DNA from: Spirulina sp. SIO3F2
GTDB lineage: Bacteria > Cyanobacteriota > Cyanobacteriia > Cyanobacteriales > Spirulinaceae
Direction of reading: 5' to 3'
Assembly (NCBI GenBank): GCA_010672165.1
Contig: JAAHHN010000035.1
Coordinates: forward strand, 1 to 39,953
DNA length: 39,953 nucleotides
Positions 24,497 to 33,545 of the stretch are shown here, piece by piece; the stretch's first letter is position 1, and every line of letters begins with the position of its first letter. A program made the translations under genes and the position numbers. Below the pieces are notes generated by a model. The model was given only the letters and a program-made list of their open reading frames with translations, did not search any database and was not told where the DNA came from.

Positions 24497-25516
24497 TTGA
24501 AAATCCTGATCTATTCACCCCAGTTCTACCCTCGCCTTGGCGGCGTCGAACGTGTCACCCAAATGCTCGCTCAAGCCTGGGGAAAAGCAGACTGTGAGGT
24601 AAAAGTAGTTTGCCAAACATCAGGGATTGCAGAAGAACGGGAAGCATTTGCGTTTGAGATTGTGCGCTTTCCTACAGTAGGGCAACTACTGCAACTACTG
24701 CATTGGTGTGATGTCTATGTGCAAAGCTGCATCAGTCTTAAAGGCATTCTGCCCTGGCTGCTGGTGCGTAAGCCCCTCGTGATGATTCACCACACCTGGT
24801 ACTGCCACCCCAATGGCCACCTACGCCCCCAAGACTGGCTCAAACTCCAGATTACGCGCCTCGGGCGAAATATTGCTGTCAGCGAGGCGATCGCCGCCCA
24901 TCTGCCTGTCCCCGCCCAGGTTATTGAGAACCCTTACGCCGAGGATATTTTTTACCCCCAGCCAGAAATTAAGCGCGATCGCACCCTTATCTTTGTCGGC
25001 CGCTTGGTCTCCGACAAAGGTGCTGACCTGCTGATCGCCGCCCTCGGCCGCCTCCATCAGCAAGGCTTAACACCAGATCTCACCCTGATTGGCACTGGCC
25101 CCGAACGCCCCACCCTCGAAGCCCAAATCGATCAGCTAAATCTGGATGAGCAGGTTACATTTGCTGGAGAACTGCCGCCCCAGGAAGTCGCAGGACGCCT
25201 CTGCCAACATCGCATTATGGTCATTCCCTCCCGCTGGCAAGAACCTTTTGGCATCGTTGCCCTAGAGGGTCTCGCCTGTGGCTGCTGGCTGGTGGGGTCA
25301 AATCAAGGAGGTTTAAGCGCTGCGATCGGCCCTGGTGGACTCACATTTACCAATGGGGATGTGGTGGCATTAACCGCGCAACTCACCCGACTGCTCACCG
25401 ACCCCCCTCAATGGCAACCTGACCAACAAGCGATCGCCACCCATCTGCGACACCACCAGCAGCAGACTGTGGCACAGTTATATCTAGATTGTTTTCAACA
25501 GCAATATTGGCGTTAG
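24497..25516 (+). CDS. GT4-type glycosyltransferase
   Basis: 339 residues from a TTG start, chosen because MKILIYSPQFYPRLGGVERVT is the classical N-terminus of GT-B family 4 enzymes (Gly-rich acceptor-side loop). The donor-binding domain holds FVGRLVSDKGADLLIAAL, LIGTGPERPTLE, and the retaining-GT4 signature EPFGIVALEGLACG (E-x7-E) before GGLSAAI. It likely transfers a sugar from a nucleotide donor to a surface polysaccharide or glycolipid; acceptor and sugar are not inferable. It is the third of three plus-strand genes after the LRR pair. Full length. Confidence 0.9.
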   Translation: MKILIYSPQFYPRLGGVERVTQMLAQAWGKADCEVKVVCQTSGIAEEREAFAFEIVRFPTVGQLLQLLHWCDVYVQSCISLKGILPWLLVRKPLVMIHHTWYCHPNGHLRPQDWLKLQITRLGRNIAVSEAIAAHLPVPAQVIENPYAEDIFYPQPEIKRDRTLIFVGRLVSDKGADLLIAALGRLHQQGLTPDLTLIGTGPERPTLEAQIDQLNLDEQVTFAGELPPQEVAGRLCQHRIMVIPSRWQEPFGIVALEGLACGCWLVGSNQGGLSAAIGPGGLTFTNGDVVALTAQLTRLLTDPPQWQPDQQAIATHLRHHQQQTVAQLYLDCFQQQYWR

Positions 25517-25580
25517 GCACCTACTCACCTTTGCCGTCCTACTGAAGGTTTCAACAGTTTTTTGGAGATGTATGATGTAT

Positions 25581-25710
25581 TAGGACGTGTCATCAGTTAA
25601 CACCAGAAGCGTGACGGGACAAGGGATAGAGCGCCCAACCCTAAAAATAAGAACAGGGACTGTAAGTCAGTTACAGCAAGAGTTTGAAATCTAACTGACG
25701 ACAATTCCTA
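25581..25710 (+). mobile_element. MITE-like element, family A, copy 2
   Basis: 130 bp. Left end TAGGACGTGTCATCAGTTA (25581-25599), right end TAACTGACGACAATTCCTA (25692-25710); these are inverted with a few mismatches. Internal blocks shared with the other copies: ACACCAGAAG, ACAAGGGATAGAGCGCCC, CTGTAAGTCAGT. No coding capacity. Confidence 0.85.
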
Positions 25711-25752
25711 GGCGGGCGACAAATCAAGCTCAATCTGAGAATTTTTCCTCCT

Positions 25753-25786
25753 CCAAAAAACCTGCCCCAGCCGCAGCCAAGGCAGG
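25753..25786 (-). terminator. Rho-independent terminator after ppsA
   Basis: On the minus strand CCTGCC (25786-25781) pairs with GGCAGG (25766-25761), enclosing a GC-rich loop that can pair further, followed by TTTTTT (25760-25755). It is 41 bases after the ppsA stop. Confidence 0.75.
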
Positions 25787-25826
25787 AACTCGCTTCAGGT
25801 ACAACTGAAGACCTTGCAAGGAAACT

Positions 25827-28334
25827 TTAACGGTGAGCCGCCGCCTCCACTTCCGCCACCATCAAGCGGGTTTTCAGCAACGAATCCGGATTGAGGCTAA
25901 TCGAATCAATCCCCTGCTCCACCAAGAATTGGGCAAACTCTGGATAGTCGCTGGGGGCTTGGCCGCAGATGCCAATTTTGCGACCCGTCGCTTTAGCGGT
26001 TTGGATAACACCAGCCACCATTCGTTTAACTGCCCCATCGCGCTCATCAAAGAGATGCGCCACCAACGCCGAGTCTCGATCCAGTCCTAGCGTAAGCTGT
26101 GTCAGATCATTCGAGCCGATCGAAAAGCCATCAAAGACCTCCGCAAACTCAACCGCCAGCATCACATTGCTGGGCAACTCACACATCACATAGACCTGGA
26201 GCTGATTCACACCGCGCTCTAAACCGGATTTAGCCATTTCAGCCAATACCCGCCGACCTTCTTCCGGAGTCCGGCAAAACGGCACCATCGGAATCACATT
26301 CACTAAGCCCATCTCATCCCGCACCCGTTTAAGGGCCTGGCATTCGAGGGCAAATGCTGCACTATAACGGGGATCGTAATAACGGGATGCCCCCCGCCAG
26401 CCGATCATTGGATTATCTTCTGTGGGTTCAAATTGTCGCCCCCCCAGCAAGTTGGCATATTCATTGGATTTGAAATCCGAGAGCCGCACAACCACGGGTT
26501 GAGGATAAAAGGCCGCCGCGATCGTCCCAACACCCTGCGCCAATTTATCCACAAAGAAATCAGGCTTGTGAGCGTATTGCCGGGTGAGCTGGACGATTTG
26601 TTTTTGCACCAGAGGATCATCAAGTTGCTCAAACCGCAGCAATGCCAGGGGATGCACCTGGATCTGATTAGCGATGATAAACTCCAGACGCGCTAGACCC
26701 ACCCCATCGGCAGGAATACCTGCTAAGGAGAACGCCAGATCTGGATTCCCCACATTCATCAAAATTTGGGTATGTGTCGGAGGCAGATTGGTCAGGGGCG
26801 TTTTAATCACTTCGAAAGGCAATAAACCCTCATAGACCCGACCCGTCTCACCTTCAGCACAGCAGACCGTGATTGCCGCTCCGGTTTGAATTTGCTCGGT
26901 GGCATCACCACAACCAACGATCGCGGGAATGCCCATCTCTCGGGCAATGATCGCCGCATGACAGGTGCGCCCCCCTTGGTTGGTGACGATCGCGCTAGCC
27001 TGCTTCATAATCGGCTCCCAATCTGGGTCAGTGCGATGAGTAACCAAGACTTCACCCGGTTGGAAATCCGTGATATTGGCCACATTATGGATCACGCGAG
27101 CTGCGCCCTGGCCGATCGCTGCGCCCACAGCTCGCCCCTGAGCCAGCACCTCACTGTGGTTCTGGAGTTGGTAGTGAACAAGCAGATTCGTAGCTTTTTG
27201 GGACTGAACCGTTTCGGGACGGGCTTGGACAATAAACAGCTCACCCGTGCAGCCGTCTTTCGCCCATTCAATATCCATTGGTGTGGGTATACCACGCACC
27301 GCTGAATAATGGGTTTCAATTTGGATGGCCCACCGCGCCAGTTGCAAAATCTCGGCATCGCTGATGCAGAATTTTTGGCGCTCCGGTTGGGGCACTTCCA
27401 CATTTTTGGTGAGCTTAGAGCCGCCCACATCATAGACCATGCGGATGGCTTTAGAACCCAAACGCTTTTGCAAAATTGGTTGATAGCCCTCAGCCAGGGT
27501 GGGTTTAAAGACCAAAAATTCATCGGGGTTCACCGCACCTTGCACCACGTTTTCGCCCAAGCCATAGGCCGCAGTGATCAGCGCGGCATTTTGAAACCCG
27601 GTTTCGGTGTCGATGGAGAACATCACACCCGATGTTGCCAAGTCTGAGCGCACCATCCGTTGTACCCCCACTGAGAGCGCCACATCAAAATGGTCGAAGC
27701 CATTATGTGCTCGGTAGGAGATCGCGCGATCGGTGAACAGAGAAGCAAAGCATTTATGGCAGGCTTCGAGCACGCCCTTGATACTTTGCACATTTAGATA
27801 CGTTTCCTGCTGACCGGCAAAGCTAGCTTCAGGTAAATCTTCAGCAGTGGCACTAGAACGCACTGCTACATCAAGATCCTCGGTTTGTGCTTCACAGAGT
27901 TCCCGGTGGGGCGAGTCTAAATCGGTGGGCAGGTCAACGGCACAGCCATAGTTTTGGCTGAGTTTTTTATAGGCTAGGGCGATCGCATCTTCCAATTCTT
28001 TCGGGAAGAGGGTATGCAAAATCAAGGAGCGGATTTGCTTGCCCCGAATTTGCAAACTCCTGACATTGTTCACATCCAAATTGGCCAAAAGGCGACGCAG
28101 TTGGGGCTCAAGCTCGGTTTTCTCGATGTAATAGCGATAGGCATAGGCAGTGGTCGCAAAGCCCATTGGCACATTGATGCCTTGGGGTTGCAACTGCTGG
28201 ATCATTTCACCGAGAGAAGCATTCTTGCCGCCGACCAAATGCACATCCTGGGCATTCACTTCATCAAACCAGAGGATGAGGGCCTGCTCACGGGCAGTGT
28301 CTGAGCGGGATTGAACATGTGAAGTGCTGACCAT
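25827..28334 (-). CDS. ppsA: Phosphoenolpyruvate synthase
   Basis: 835 residues from ATG 28334; a Met seven codons earlier (28355) is not conserved. Converts pyruvate and ATP to PEP, AMP and phosphate, for gluconeogenic flux. Domains in order: N-terminal ATP-grasp-like pyruvate phosphate dikinase domain (VGGKNASLGEM near the start; SSATAEDLPEASFAGQQETYLNV), the swivelling phospho-His domain with GGRTCHAAIIAREMGIPAIVG (His near 459), and the C-terminal PEP-binding TIM barrel with NPMIGWRGASRY, GFSIGSNDLTQLTLG and the catalytic Cys in GICGQAPSDYPEF. Full length. It is transcribed alone on the minus strand with its own terminator. Confidence 0.96.
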   Translation of the reverse strand: MVSTSHVQSRSDTAREQALILWFDEVNAQDVHLVGGKNASLGEMIQQLQPQGINVPMGFATTAYAYRYYIEKTELEPQLRRLLANLDVNNVRSLQIRGKQIRSLILHTLFPKELEDAIALAYKKLSQNYGCAVDLPTDLDSPHRELCEAQTEDLDVAVRSSATAEDLPEASFAGQQETYLNVQSIKGVLEACHKCFASLFTDRAISYRAHNGFDHFDVALSVGVQRMVRSDLATSGVMFSIDTETGFQNAALITAAYGLGENVVQGAVNPDEFLVFKPTLAEGYQPILQKRLGSKAIRMVYDVGGSKLTKNVEVPQPERQKFCISDAEILQLARWAIQIETHYSAVRGIPTPMDIEWAKDGCTGELFIVQARPETVQSQKATNLLVHYQLQNHSEVLAQGRAVGAAIGQGAARVIHNVANITDFQPGEVLVTHRTDPDWEPIMKQASAIVTNQGGRTCHAAIIAREMGIPAIVGCGDATEQIQTGAAITVCCAEGETGRVYEGLLPFEVIKTPLTNLPPTHTQILMNVGNPDLAFSLAGIPADGVGLARLEFIIANQIQVHPLALLRFEQLDDPLVQKQIVQLTRQYAHKPDFFVDKLAQGVGTIAAAFYPQPVVVRLSDFKSNEYANLLGGRQFEPTEDNPMIGWRGASRYYDPRYSAAFALECQALKRVRDEMGLVNVIPMVPFCRTPEEGRRVLAEMAKSGLERGVNQLQVYVMCELPSNVMLAVEFAEVFDGFSIGSNDLTQLTLGLDRDSALVAHLFDERDGAVKRMVAGVIQTAKATGRKIGICGQAPSDYPEFAQFLVEQGIDSISLNPDSLLKTRLMVAEVEAAAHR

Positions 28335-29219
28335 AGTCCTGAAGCTCCAAATCAAACGAGTCCAACGCCAAGCCTTGAGGTATTGTTGCTCAAATCATGG
28401 GGATCTTTAGCTGTTTGCAGACATCTTGAACTGCACCATAAATTGAATTCAATCATGGCAATTCCACTGTTTCTCTGAACAGATCTGCTTTTAAGAGAGA
28501 ATCATCTCTTCTGATTGATGCTCTTCTGTCAATGATGTCGCTGGTCATCGATTCAACATCAAGGAATCTAACCGCTTATCCATTGCAGATGAAAATGCTC
28601 ATATGCTGATTTATAACCGTGGAGATTAGGGAGGTTTGGCATTCCCTTGTGTTGGCAGCACAGTAGTATAAGGTTCAGTTTGAGCTAACTGAAGCGATCG
28701 CACTTGAGCGATAATCACCAAGCTTTTTCTAGCATTAGAACAACATGAGTAAATGTCAGTAGAAGTTGTTACAAGATGTCAGGAAAGTAGTGGTTTTGAT
28801 TGGAGATGTGTTATTCTCTCTAAGAGTTTGTACCTAAAGTCCTTGGATTGGATACCTTTAGTGTAACGCTGGTGTTTGTGAGTTTTAATAATTAATTTGG
28901 ATTTCGTTACGTTTGTTGACGAGCGGTTTTGAATGAGTTAGTTCTTTCTTGCAAGTTATATCTTCGCTGCAACTTATTGAATAGGGTTCAGATAACTTTT
29001 GACTGAAAATTCCCTCTTGGGAAAGGCAGTCAAGTGTAGCGTAGACTGGGGTGGGTTCAGGATGTTGGCTAAAAATGCAGCAATTTGTTTCTGGGCAGCA
29101 ACCTACAAATGTCAATAACCAGTCCAAAAGCTCCCAAACTCGAAAACTGTCACAAGCCATCCGTAGCCCCCAACCGATCCTTCGACACAATGGCGATATC
29201 GTAAGTTCCCTGTGGTGTC
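28335..29219. other. 885-bp intergenic region
   Basis: Separates the divergent ppsA and DUF2157 genes. I see no convincing coding frame. It contains a short hairpin, AAGAGA(6)TCTCTT at 28492-28509, one HIP1-like GCGATCGC at 28694, and a decayed copy of the proC-downstream repeat at 29011-29060. Promoters for both flanking genes should be here. The length and AT content leave room for a small RNA, which I could not identify. Confidence 0.45.
29011..29060 (+). repeat. Second copy of 50-bp dispersed repeat
   Basis: Matches 19654-19703: CTCTTGGGA, GTCAAG(C/T)GTAGCG, GACTGGGGTGGGT are shared in the same order and spacing. The left palindromic half present after proC is decayed here. Confidence 0.65.
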
Positions 29220-30602
29220 ATGGTTTCAGAAAAATTCCGCCACCAACTACGTCAGGAAGCCGCAAACTGGCGTGACGAGGCCTTAATTAGCCCGGAAGTA
29301 TTTTCCCAATTGAGCGATCGCTATCAATTTGACCAACTCGATCGCAGTGCTCGGAATCGATTTGTAATGATTCTGCTGGGTTTGGGGGCGATCCTCCTGG
29401 GCTTGGCTGCTATCACCTTTGTGGCGGCTAATTGGCAAGCTTGGTCGCGTTTAGCACGTGTTGTCTTAATGATGAGTCTATTTATTGGGGTTAACAGTGG
29501 TGGGTTTTTCCTCTGGCGCAATACCCAGCGGGGTTGGTCACGACTCGGCCAAGCTCTACTCCTATTGGGAGGGTTGCTAATCGGTGCCAATCTTGCCCTC
29601 TTTTCCCAGATGTTTCACCAAACGGGTAGCATTCATGAGCTGTATTTAATTTGGGGCTTAGCGGTGCTGGCAATGGCCTACAGTCTCCGCCTCACCTCCC
29701 TCGGAGTTCTGTCGATGCTGCTCACAATGCAAGGGGATTTTGTCGTGTTGCCCTCCGATCCCCAATCCCTATGGACGCTCTTTCTGCAATATTTTCCGTT
29801 GGTGAGTATACTGCTTTTTCTGCCCCTGGCTTATTGGTGCAAGTCCCGGTGGCTAGCAGGTTTAACCTTGGTATTTGTGAGCATTATCTTGCAACTACAT
29901 CTGGTACGAGCCTTGGAAGCAGCGAGCTGGGATGAGATGTGGATTGCCCCTTATTTGATGGTGGCGGCAACTTGCCTGATTCCGTTGTTGCTCTGGGCCT
30001 ACCGCGATCGCCATTGGCCCCATCTTGCCCCTAACTTAGCGGTGTTCTATGTCAGTTTATGGAGTACCATATTTGCCTTCCATTATTGGTGGCAAGATTC
30101 CCCCACAATTGGCACGGCTGGTCTCTCACGGGAGCTAATTCCCCCCTTGATCAATTTCGGTTGCTTTAGCCTGCTGACTGTGGTGCTCTGGTGGCGTTTG
30201 GGTTTTATCCAAGGCTCTATCTGGCGCTTGGAACTGATCAGCACCACGTTTGCGTTGTTGCTCTTGAGCTTAGGTGGTTTGGTGTTGTGGCACAGTTGGT
30301 CAGGACCGTTGATTGTCTTTGGGCCGCTCTGGTGCAATGTGGTGTTGATTTTGTTGGCGATCGCTTGTATACGAGAAGCTTTAGGCAAGGGTCAGCGCCT
30401 CGGATTCTGGTGGGGCATTCTCCTGCTCGTGGAGCAAATTCTCTCACGGATGCTCGAATATGACACCGGTTTGCTCGCTAAGGCGTTAGTCCTTTTCCTC
30501 TGTGGCATTGGTGTAATTGTGGCAGGTCTTTGGTTTGAACGCTATGTCCGCCGCTTAGAACCGACTGCGATCGCGTCAGGCCAGATAAAGCCTGCGGCTT
30601 GA
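29220..30602 (+). CDS. DUF2157 integral membrane protein
   Basis: 460 residues. The soluble N-terminal about 45 residues (FRHQLRQEAANWRDEALISPEVFSQLSDRYQFD) are the DUF2157 start, followed by roughly twelve hydrophobic helices from FVMILLGLGAILLGLAAITFVAANW onward. The motif A-x-x-x-F-V-A-A-N-W and the FSQMFHQTG segment (about 130-140) are typical of the family. Function unknown. The gene downstream encodes a GDYXXLXY-type protein, a common partner of DUF2157/DUF4401 membrane proteins, which supports this call. Probable operon with a 188-bp gap containing a strong hairpin. Confidence 0.85.
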   Translation: MVSEKFRHQLRQEAANWRDEALISPEVFSQLSDRYQFDQLDRSARNRFVMILLGLGAILLGLAAITFVAANWQAWSRLARVVLMMSLFIGVNSGGFFLWRNTQRGWSRLGQALLLLGGLLIGANLALFSQMFHQTGSIHELYLIWGLAVLAMAYSLRLTSLGVLSMLLTMQGDFVVLPSDPQSLWTLFLQYFPLVSILLFLPLAYWCKSRWLAGLTLVFVSIILQLHLVRALEAASWDEMWIAPYLMVAATCLIPLLLWAYRDRHWPHLAPNLAVFYVSLWSTIFAFHYWWQDSPTIGTAGLSRELIPPLINFGCFSLLTVVLWWRLGFIQGSIWRLELISTTFALLLLSLGGLVLWHSWSGPLIVFGPLWCNVVLILLAIACIREALGKGQRLGFWWGILLLVEQILSRMLEYDTGLLAKALVLFLCGIGVIVAGLWFERYVRRLEPTAIASGQIKPAA

Positions 30603-30722
30603 GATTATCAATCGTTCAAGAATAGAAAAATGCTTCTATCGGGGCTGATCTCTCTGCCTCGCGTCAGTCCTATACTTCCCACAAACCGTTGTCCATTGAT
30701 TGATATGTCTATCCGATGGGTT

Positions 30723-30741
30723 GGGCGCGGAGACCGCGCCC
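30723..30741. repeat. GC-rich perfect hairpin
   Basis: GGGCGCGG (30723-30730), loop AGA, CCGCGCCC (30734-30741). No T run follows. It sits 50 bases before the start of the GDYXXLXY-type gene and may protect or pause the transcript. Confidence 0.6.
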
Positions 30742-30790
30742 TTACCGCCAATCTCCTACCCCCTACACCTTGTACCCTTTCCTCCAACTC

Positions 30791-31402
30791 ATGAAACCCC
30801 TCCCCCTCTGGCGCTTCGGCCTCCCCCTTCTCCTCCAAACCCTGATCATCCTCGCTGTTCCCGCCCAAGCCATGTTGACCTATTTCACTGGGCGCACGGT
30901 GATCTTACAAACTGCACCGGTTGATCCCTATGACCTATTGCGGGGCTATTCCCAAACCCTGAATTATGACGTTTCAACATTGAATGCCTTGGAGAAGCTA
31001 CCGGGTTGGGACAACCTAAGCTTTGAAGAGCGCAGTGATGGCTCACAACCCCAGTTTGGTTTGGTGATTTATGTAGTGCTCGAACACCCCCCAGCAGATT
31101 CTGAGTCTGAGGGTGAAATTCCCCAAGCTTGGGAGCCTGTCCGGGTGAGTGCCACGATGCCCAAAGATTTAGCGGCTAACCAAATAACGCTTCGGGGTAT
31201 TGTCAACTACAGTTGGGTGGAATATGGTTTGGAGCGCTACTATATGCCCGAAGACCAGCGCGATCGCATTAATGATGAGATCCAAGCAATACAACAGGAA
31301 TTTGGTGACGAGCCGCCTTTTGTAGTGGAAGTGCGGGTGCGACCCAACGGCCATGCAGTGCCAGTGAGCTTGTGGGTGGGCGATCGTAATTATCGATTCT
31401 GA
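30791..31402 (+). CDS. GDYXXLXY-domain-type protein
   Basis: 203 residues from ATG 30791; the frame is open further upstream, but the region before it includes the hairpin at 30723 and a low-complexity Pro/Tyr stretch. One N-terminal membrane helix (FGLPLLLQTLIILAVPAQAML) precedes a mostly beta domain. The signature VDPYDLLRGYSQTLNYD corresponds to the (G/D)-x-Y-x-x-L-x-Y motif (usually VDPYDLLRGDYVRLSY; here the GD is GYSQ). The end VRPNGHAVPVSLWVGDRNYRF is typical. Function unknown; probably works with the DUF2157 membrane protein upstream. It converges with the cyclase gene, 19 bases apart. Confidence 0.75.
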   Translation: MKPLPLWRFGLPLLLQTLIILAVPAQAMLTYFTGRTVILQTAPVDPYDLLRGYSQTLNYDVSTLNALEKLPGWDNLSFEERSDGSQPQFGLVIYVVLEHPPADSESEGEIPQAWEPVRVSATMPKDLAANQITLRGIVNYSWVEYGLERYYMPEDQRDRINDEIQAIQQEFGDEPPFVVEVRVRPNGHAVPVSLWVGDRNYRF

Positions 31403-31421
31403 ACTCGATATCGTATTGGAT

Positions 31422-32420
31422 CTATTGCAACAGATCATGATCCCACAGCAACTTATCCAGCAAGAAATTATCCAGCTCTTCAAACGTTGAAGCATAAGTT
31501 AGCGTCAGTTCTTCATAGCCCTTAAGCGAGACCGCATGTTCAGCAAAACGCTGTTGAGCATTGCCAAACCCGCTGAGATAGTTATAGGTGGATTCCCCAA
31601 GGGCAATGTCCCGACCGATTTGTTTGGTGCAAGACTCCAAACGAAAAGCAGCATTAACTGTATTGCCGATCGCGGTGTAGTCAGGGCGATCGCCTGTTCC
31701 TGTATTCCCCACCATCGCAAACCCAGTATTAATGCCAGCACCAATCTTTAAGGGGAAAGGCAAGGGATACCGATTGCCTAAATCAATGGTCATCTTGTTG
31801 AGATCGCTGACCGCTCGGAAAATCTGGATCACCTCCTCGTTGGTGATGCTGTTGTCCGCCTCATGGAACCAAATTGACATCACCGCATCCCCAATATACT
31901 TATCCACCCAACTACCAGACTCACGGATAATTTCTCCTGCCTGACGGAACCAGTCTCCGATTAGGTTTGAGAGCAATTGTTCATCAATTTTGCGAGTCAA
32001 AATCGTAAAGCTGCGGATATCCACCACCATCACCGAAACCAAACGACGCACATGCAGCGCCGCTGTTTGGGTTTCAGAGACATCTAGATGACGGTTGGTT
32101 GCCTTGGGAGACGTGGGATAGTGGAACTCCAGTTCTGTTTGGCCAAAGGCAATGCGATCGCCATCGCTGAGAATAATGGGTACACCAACCCGGCGGCCAT
32201 TGATAAATGTCCCGTTGCGGCTGCCGAGATCAATCAAGTAAAAATCGCTGGATTCCGTAAATTGGAGCAAAGCATGACTCCGGGAAATCCAACCATCCGG
32301 AATAACAAAGTTATTTTCTGCATTGCGCCCCACTGTCCAACTATGACGACCCACTAATGGTAAGTAACGATTACCATTAGCGGTACGCAATAGAAGATAG
32401 GGAATACCACCAACACTCAT
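31422..32420 (-). CDS. FHA domain-containing class III adenylate cyclase
   Basis: 332 residues. An N-terminal FHA domain (about 22-100) shows the phosphothreonine-binding residues GR (31-32), SRSH (46-49) and the NG pair in GSRNGTFING. The C-terminal class III cyclase catalytic domain (about 125-315) has both metal-binding Asp: Asp134 in VVDIRSFT and Asp178 in KYIGDAVM. Lys174 and Thr249 (DYTAIG) fit the ATP-selecting pair, and Asn256/Arg260 (NAAFRLE) the transition-state residues. So all catalytic residues are present and cAMP is the likely product. The FHA domain suggests control by a Ser/Thr kinase. No membrane segment. Its promoter lies in 32421-32787. Confidence 0.92.
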   Translation of the reverse strand: MSVGGIPYLLLRTANGNRYLPLVGRHSWTVGRNAENNFVIPDGWISRSHALLQFTESSDFYLIDLGSRNGTFINGRRVGVPIILSDGDRIAFGQTELEFHYPTSPKATNRHLDVSETQTAALHVRRLVSVMVVDIRSFTILTRKIDEQLLSNLIGDWFRQAGEIIRESGSWVDKYIGDAVMSIWFHEADNSITNEEVIQIFRAVSDLNKMTIDLGNRYPLPFPLKIGAGINTGFAMVGNTGTGDRPDYTAIGNTVNAAFRLESCTKQIGRDIALGESTYNYLSGFGNAQQRFAEHAVSLKGYEELTLTYASTFEELDNFLLDKLLWDHDLLQ

Positions 32421-32787
32421 GAGAACCAGAGCCGTAAACGATGAGTCAAAGTGAACAGATAAAGTCCGGGTTCATTGTAGAGGGTCATGCAGCGAAATTC
32501 ATGTCGAATCAAAGCCATTGCGCACCAAGGCAGTGAGGATGTAATGATCACTAGCAGTAAATATCCCGCTTATTCAAGGAAATGATGTTGATGGTTGACC
32601 CCTGAATCATGCTGACTTGATGAAGATTTAGGCGCTACAATGCGACGCCTACACCTGTCTGAGTTCTAGCACAAATCACTGGGCAGTCAAGAGGAACTTA
32701 AGCAATTTGACAGTTCTTGGCGATTCGAATCTGTTAATTGGATTGTCATTGTTAGGGGCTAGCTTTGAGGTCTATAAGGATGAGCGC
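32421..32787. other. Intergenic region upstream of the cyclase
   Basis: 367 bases between two minus-strand genes. I see no gene or clear terminator. It should hold the cyclase promoter. Confidence 0.4.
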
Positions 32788-33492
32788 TCAGATCAGGAGA
32801 TAGACTGAAGCGAGAAACAGACCATCAACCAAGAGAGTGCTCAAGAGTGCTCCACTAAATGCCCAAGCCGTGAGTGAGGGGGACTGGAGCGATCGCAGTC
32901 CGAGCGCCACTAAGCTCACAATCAAGACTCCTGCCCAAACGGCTGCTCCCAGCGTTTGCAACTGCGCCACGGCCCCTTGCAACACCGCCGGAATTTCGGC
33001 GGCTGAGACCGTCATCACCTGACGCCAATAGGGAATAAGTTGAGTTGGGTAGAAAAATAGATCCGTAATGGCAGTACCCAGCAGTGAACCTAAATAGAAG
33101 CCATAGCCAACCCGCGCTTGGTTACGCCACAGACCCCAAAGGGCTAAGGGTAGGGCGATCGCCTCAATGGGTAAATGGAGCAACGGTTCACTCCGCCACC
33201 AACCCCAATAGATTGACCCTGCTAGCCAACTCCAACTAAAGCCAAAAATTAGGCGTCCCCACGGTTGTCGAGGCGCCCTCCACCATAAGACCAAGGCGAC
33301 CAACCACCAGAGCAACGTTGAAAGCAGTCCCAACTCCGGTGACCACCGCACCAACGGCGCTTGGAAAAAGACCGGAACCGACACCAGAATCGCGGCGGCG
33401 ACAAATATTGACCACCGAGATGCGGTTGAGGATACTGTTGAATCTTCAGAATGGGGATAGGGCGGCAGGAATAGCCCGTGCTGCTCAAACAA
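32788..33492 (-). CDS. DUF3120 membrane protein
   Basis: 234 residues. Cyanobacteria-specific membrane protein family without known function. The signature start VSVPVFFQAPLVRWSPELGLLSTLLW follows a polar N-terminus of 30 residues. Further marks are FGFSWSWLAGSIYWGWWRSEPLLHLPIEA and GYGFYLGSLLGTAITDLFFY, all typical. About six membrane helices. It starts 54 bases downstream of crtW on the same strand, so these two may be one transcript; whether the neighbour link is functional is unknown. Confidence 0.82.
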   Translation of the reverse strand: MFEQHGLFLPPYPHSEDSTVSSTASRWSIFVAAAILVSVPVFFQAPLVRWSPELGLLSTLLWWLVALVLWWRAPRQPWGRLIFGFSWSWLAGSIYWGWWRSEPLLHLPIEAIALPLALWGLWRNQARVGYGFYLGSLLGTAITDLFFYPTQLIPYWRQVMTVSAAEIPAVLQGAVAQLQTLGAAVWAGVLIVSLVALGLRSLQSPSLTAWAFSGALLSTLLVDGLFLASVYLLI

Positions 33493-33545
33493 GACGGTTA
33501 ACCTATGTTAAGAAAGATAAAGTCTTTCTAAGATAGCACTTTTCC

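Larger units (their letters stand above)
25517..25826. other. Convergent intergenic region with MITE and ppsA terminator
   Basis: 310 bases between the GT4 gene and the 3' end of ppsA. It holds MITE copy 2 (25581-25710) and the ppsA terminator (25753-25786). Confidence 0.7.

Noticed and set aside
28885-29190. 101-codon minus-strand frame upstream of the DUF2157 gene
   Set aside because: Cys-rich without pattern, crosses the dispersed repeat at 29011-29060, and has no ribosome site; probably chance.
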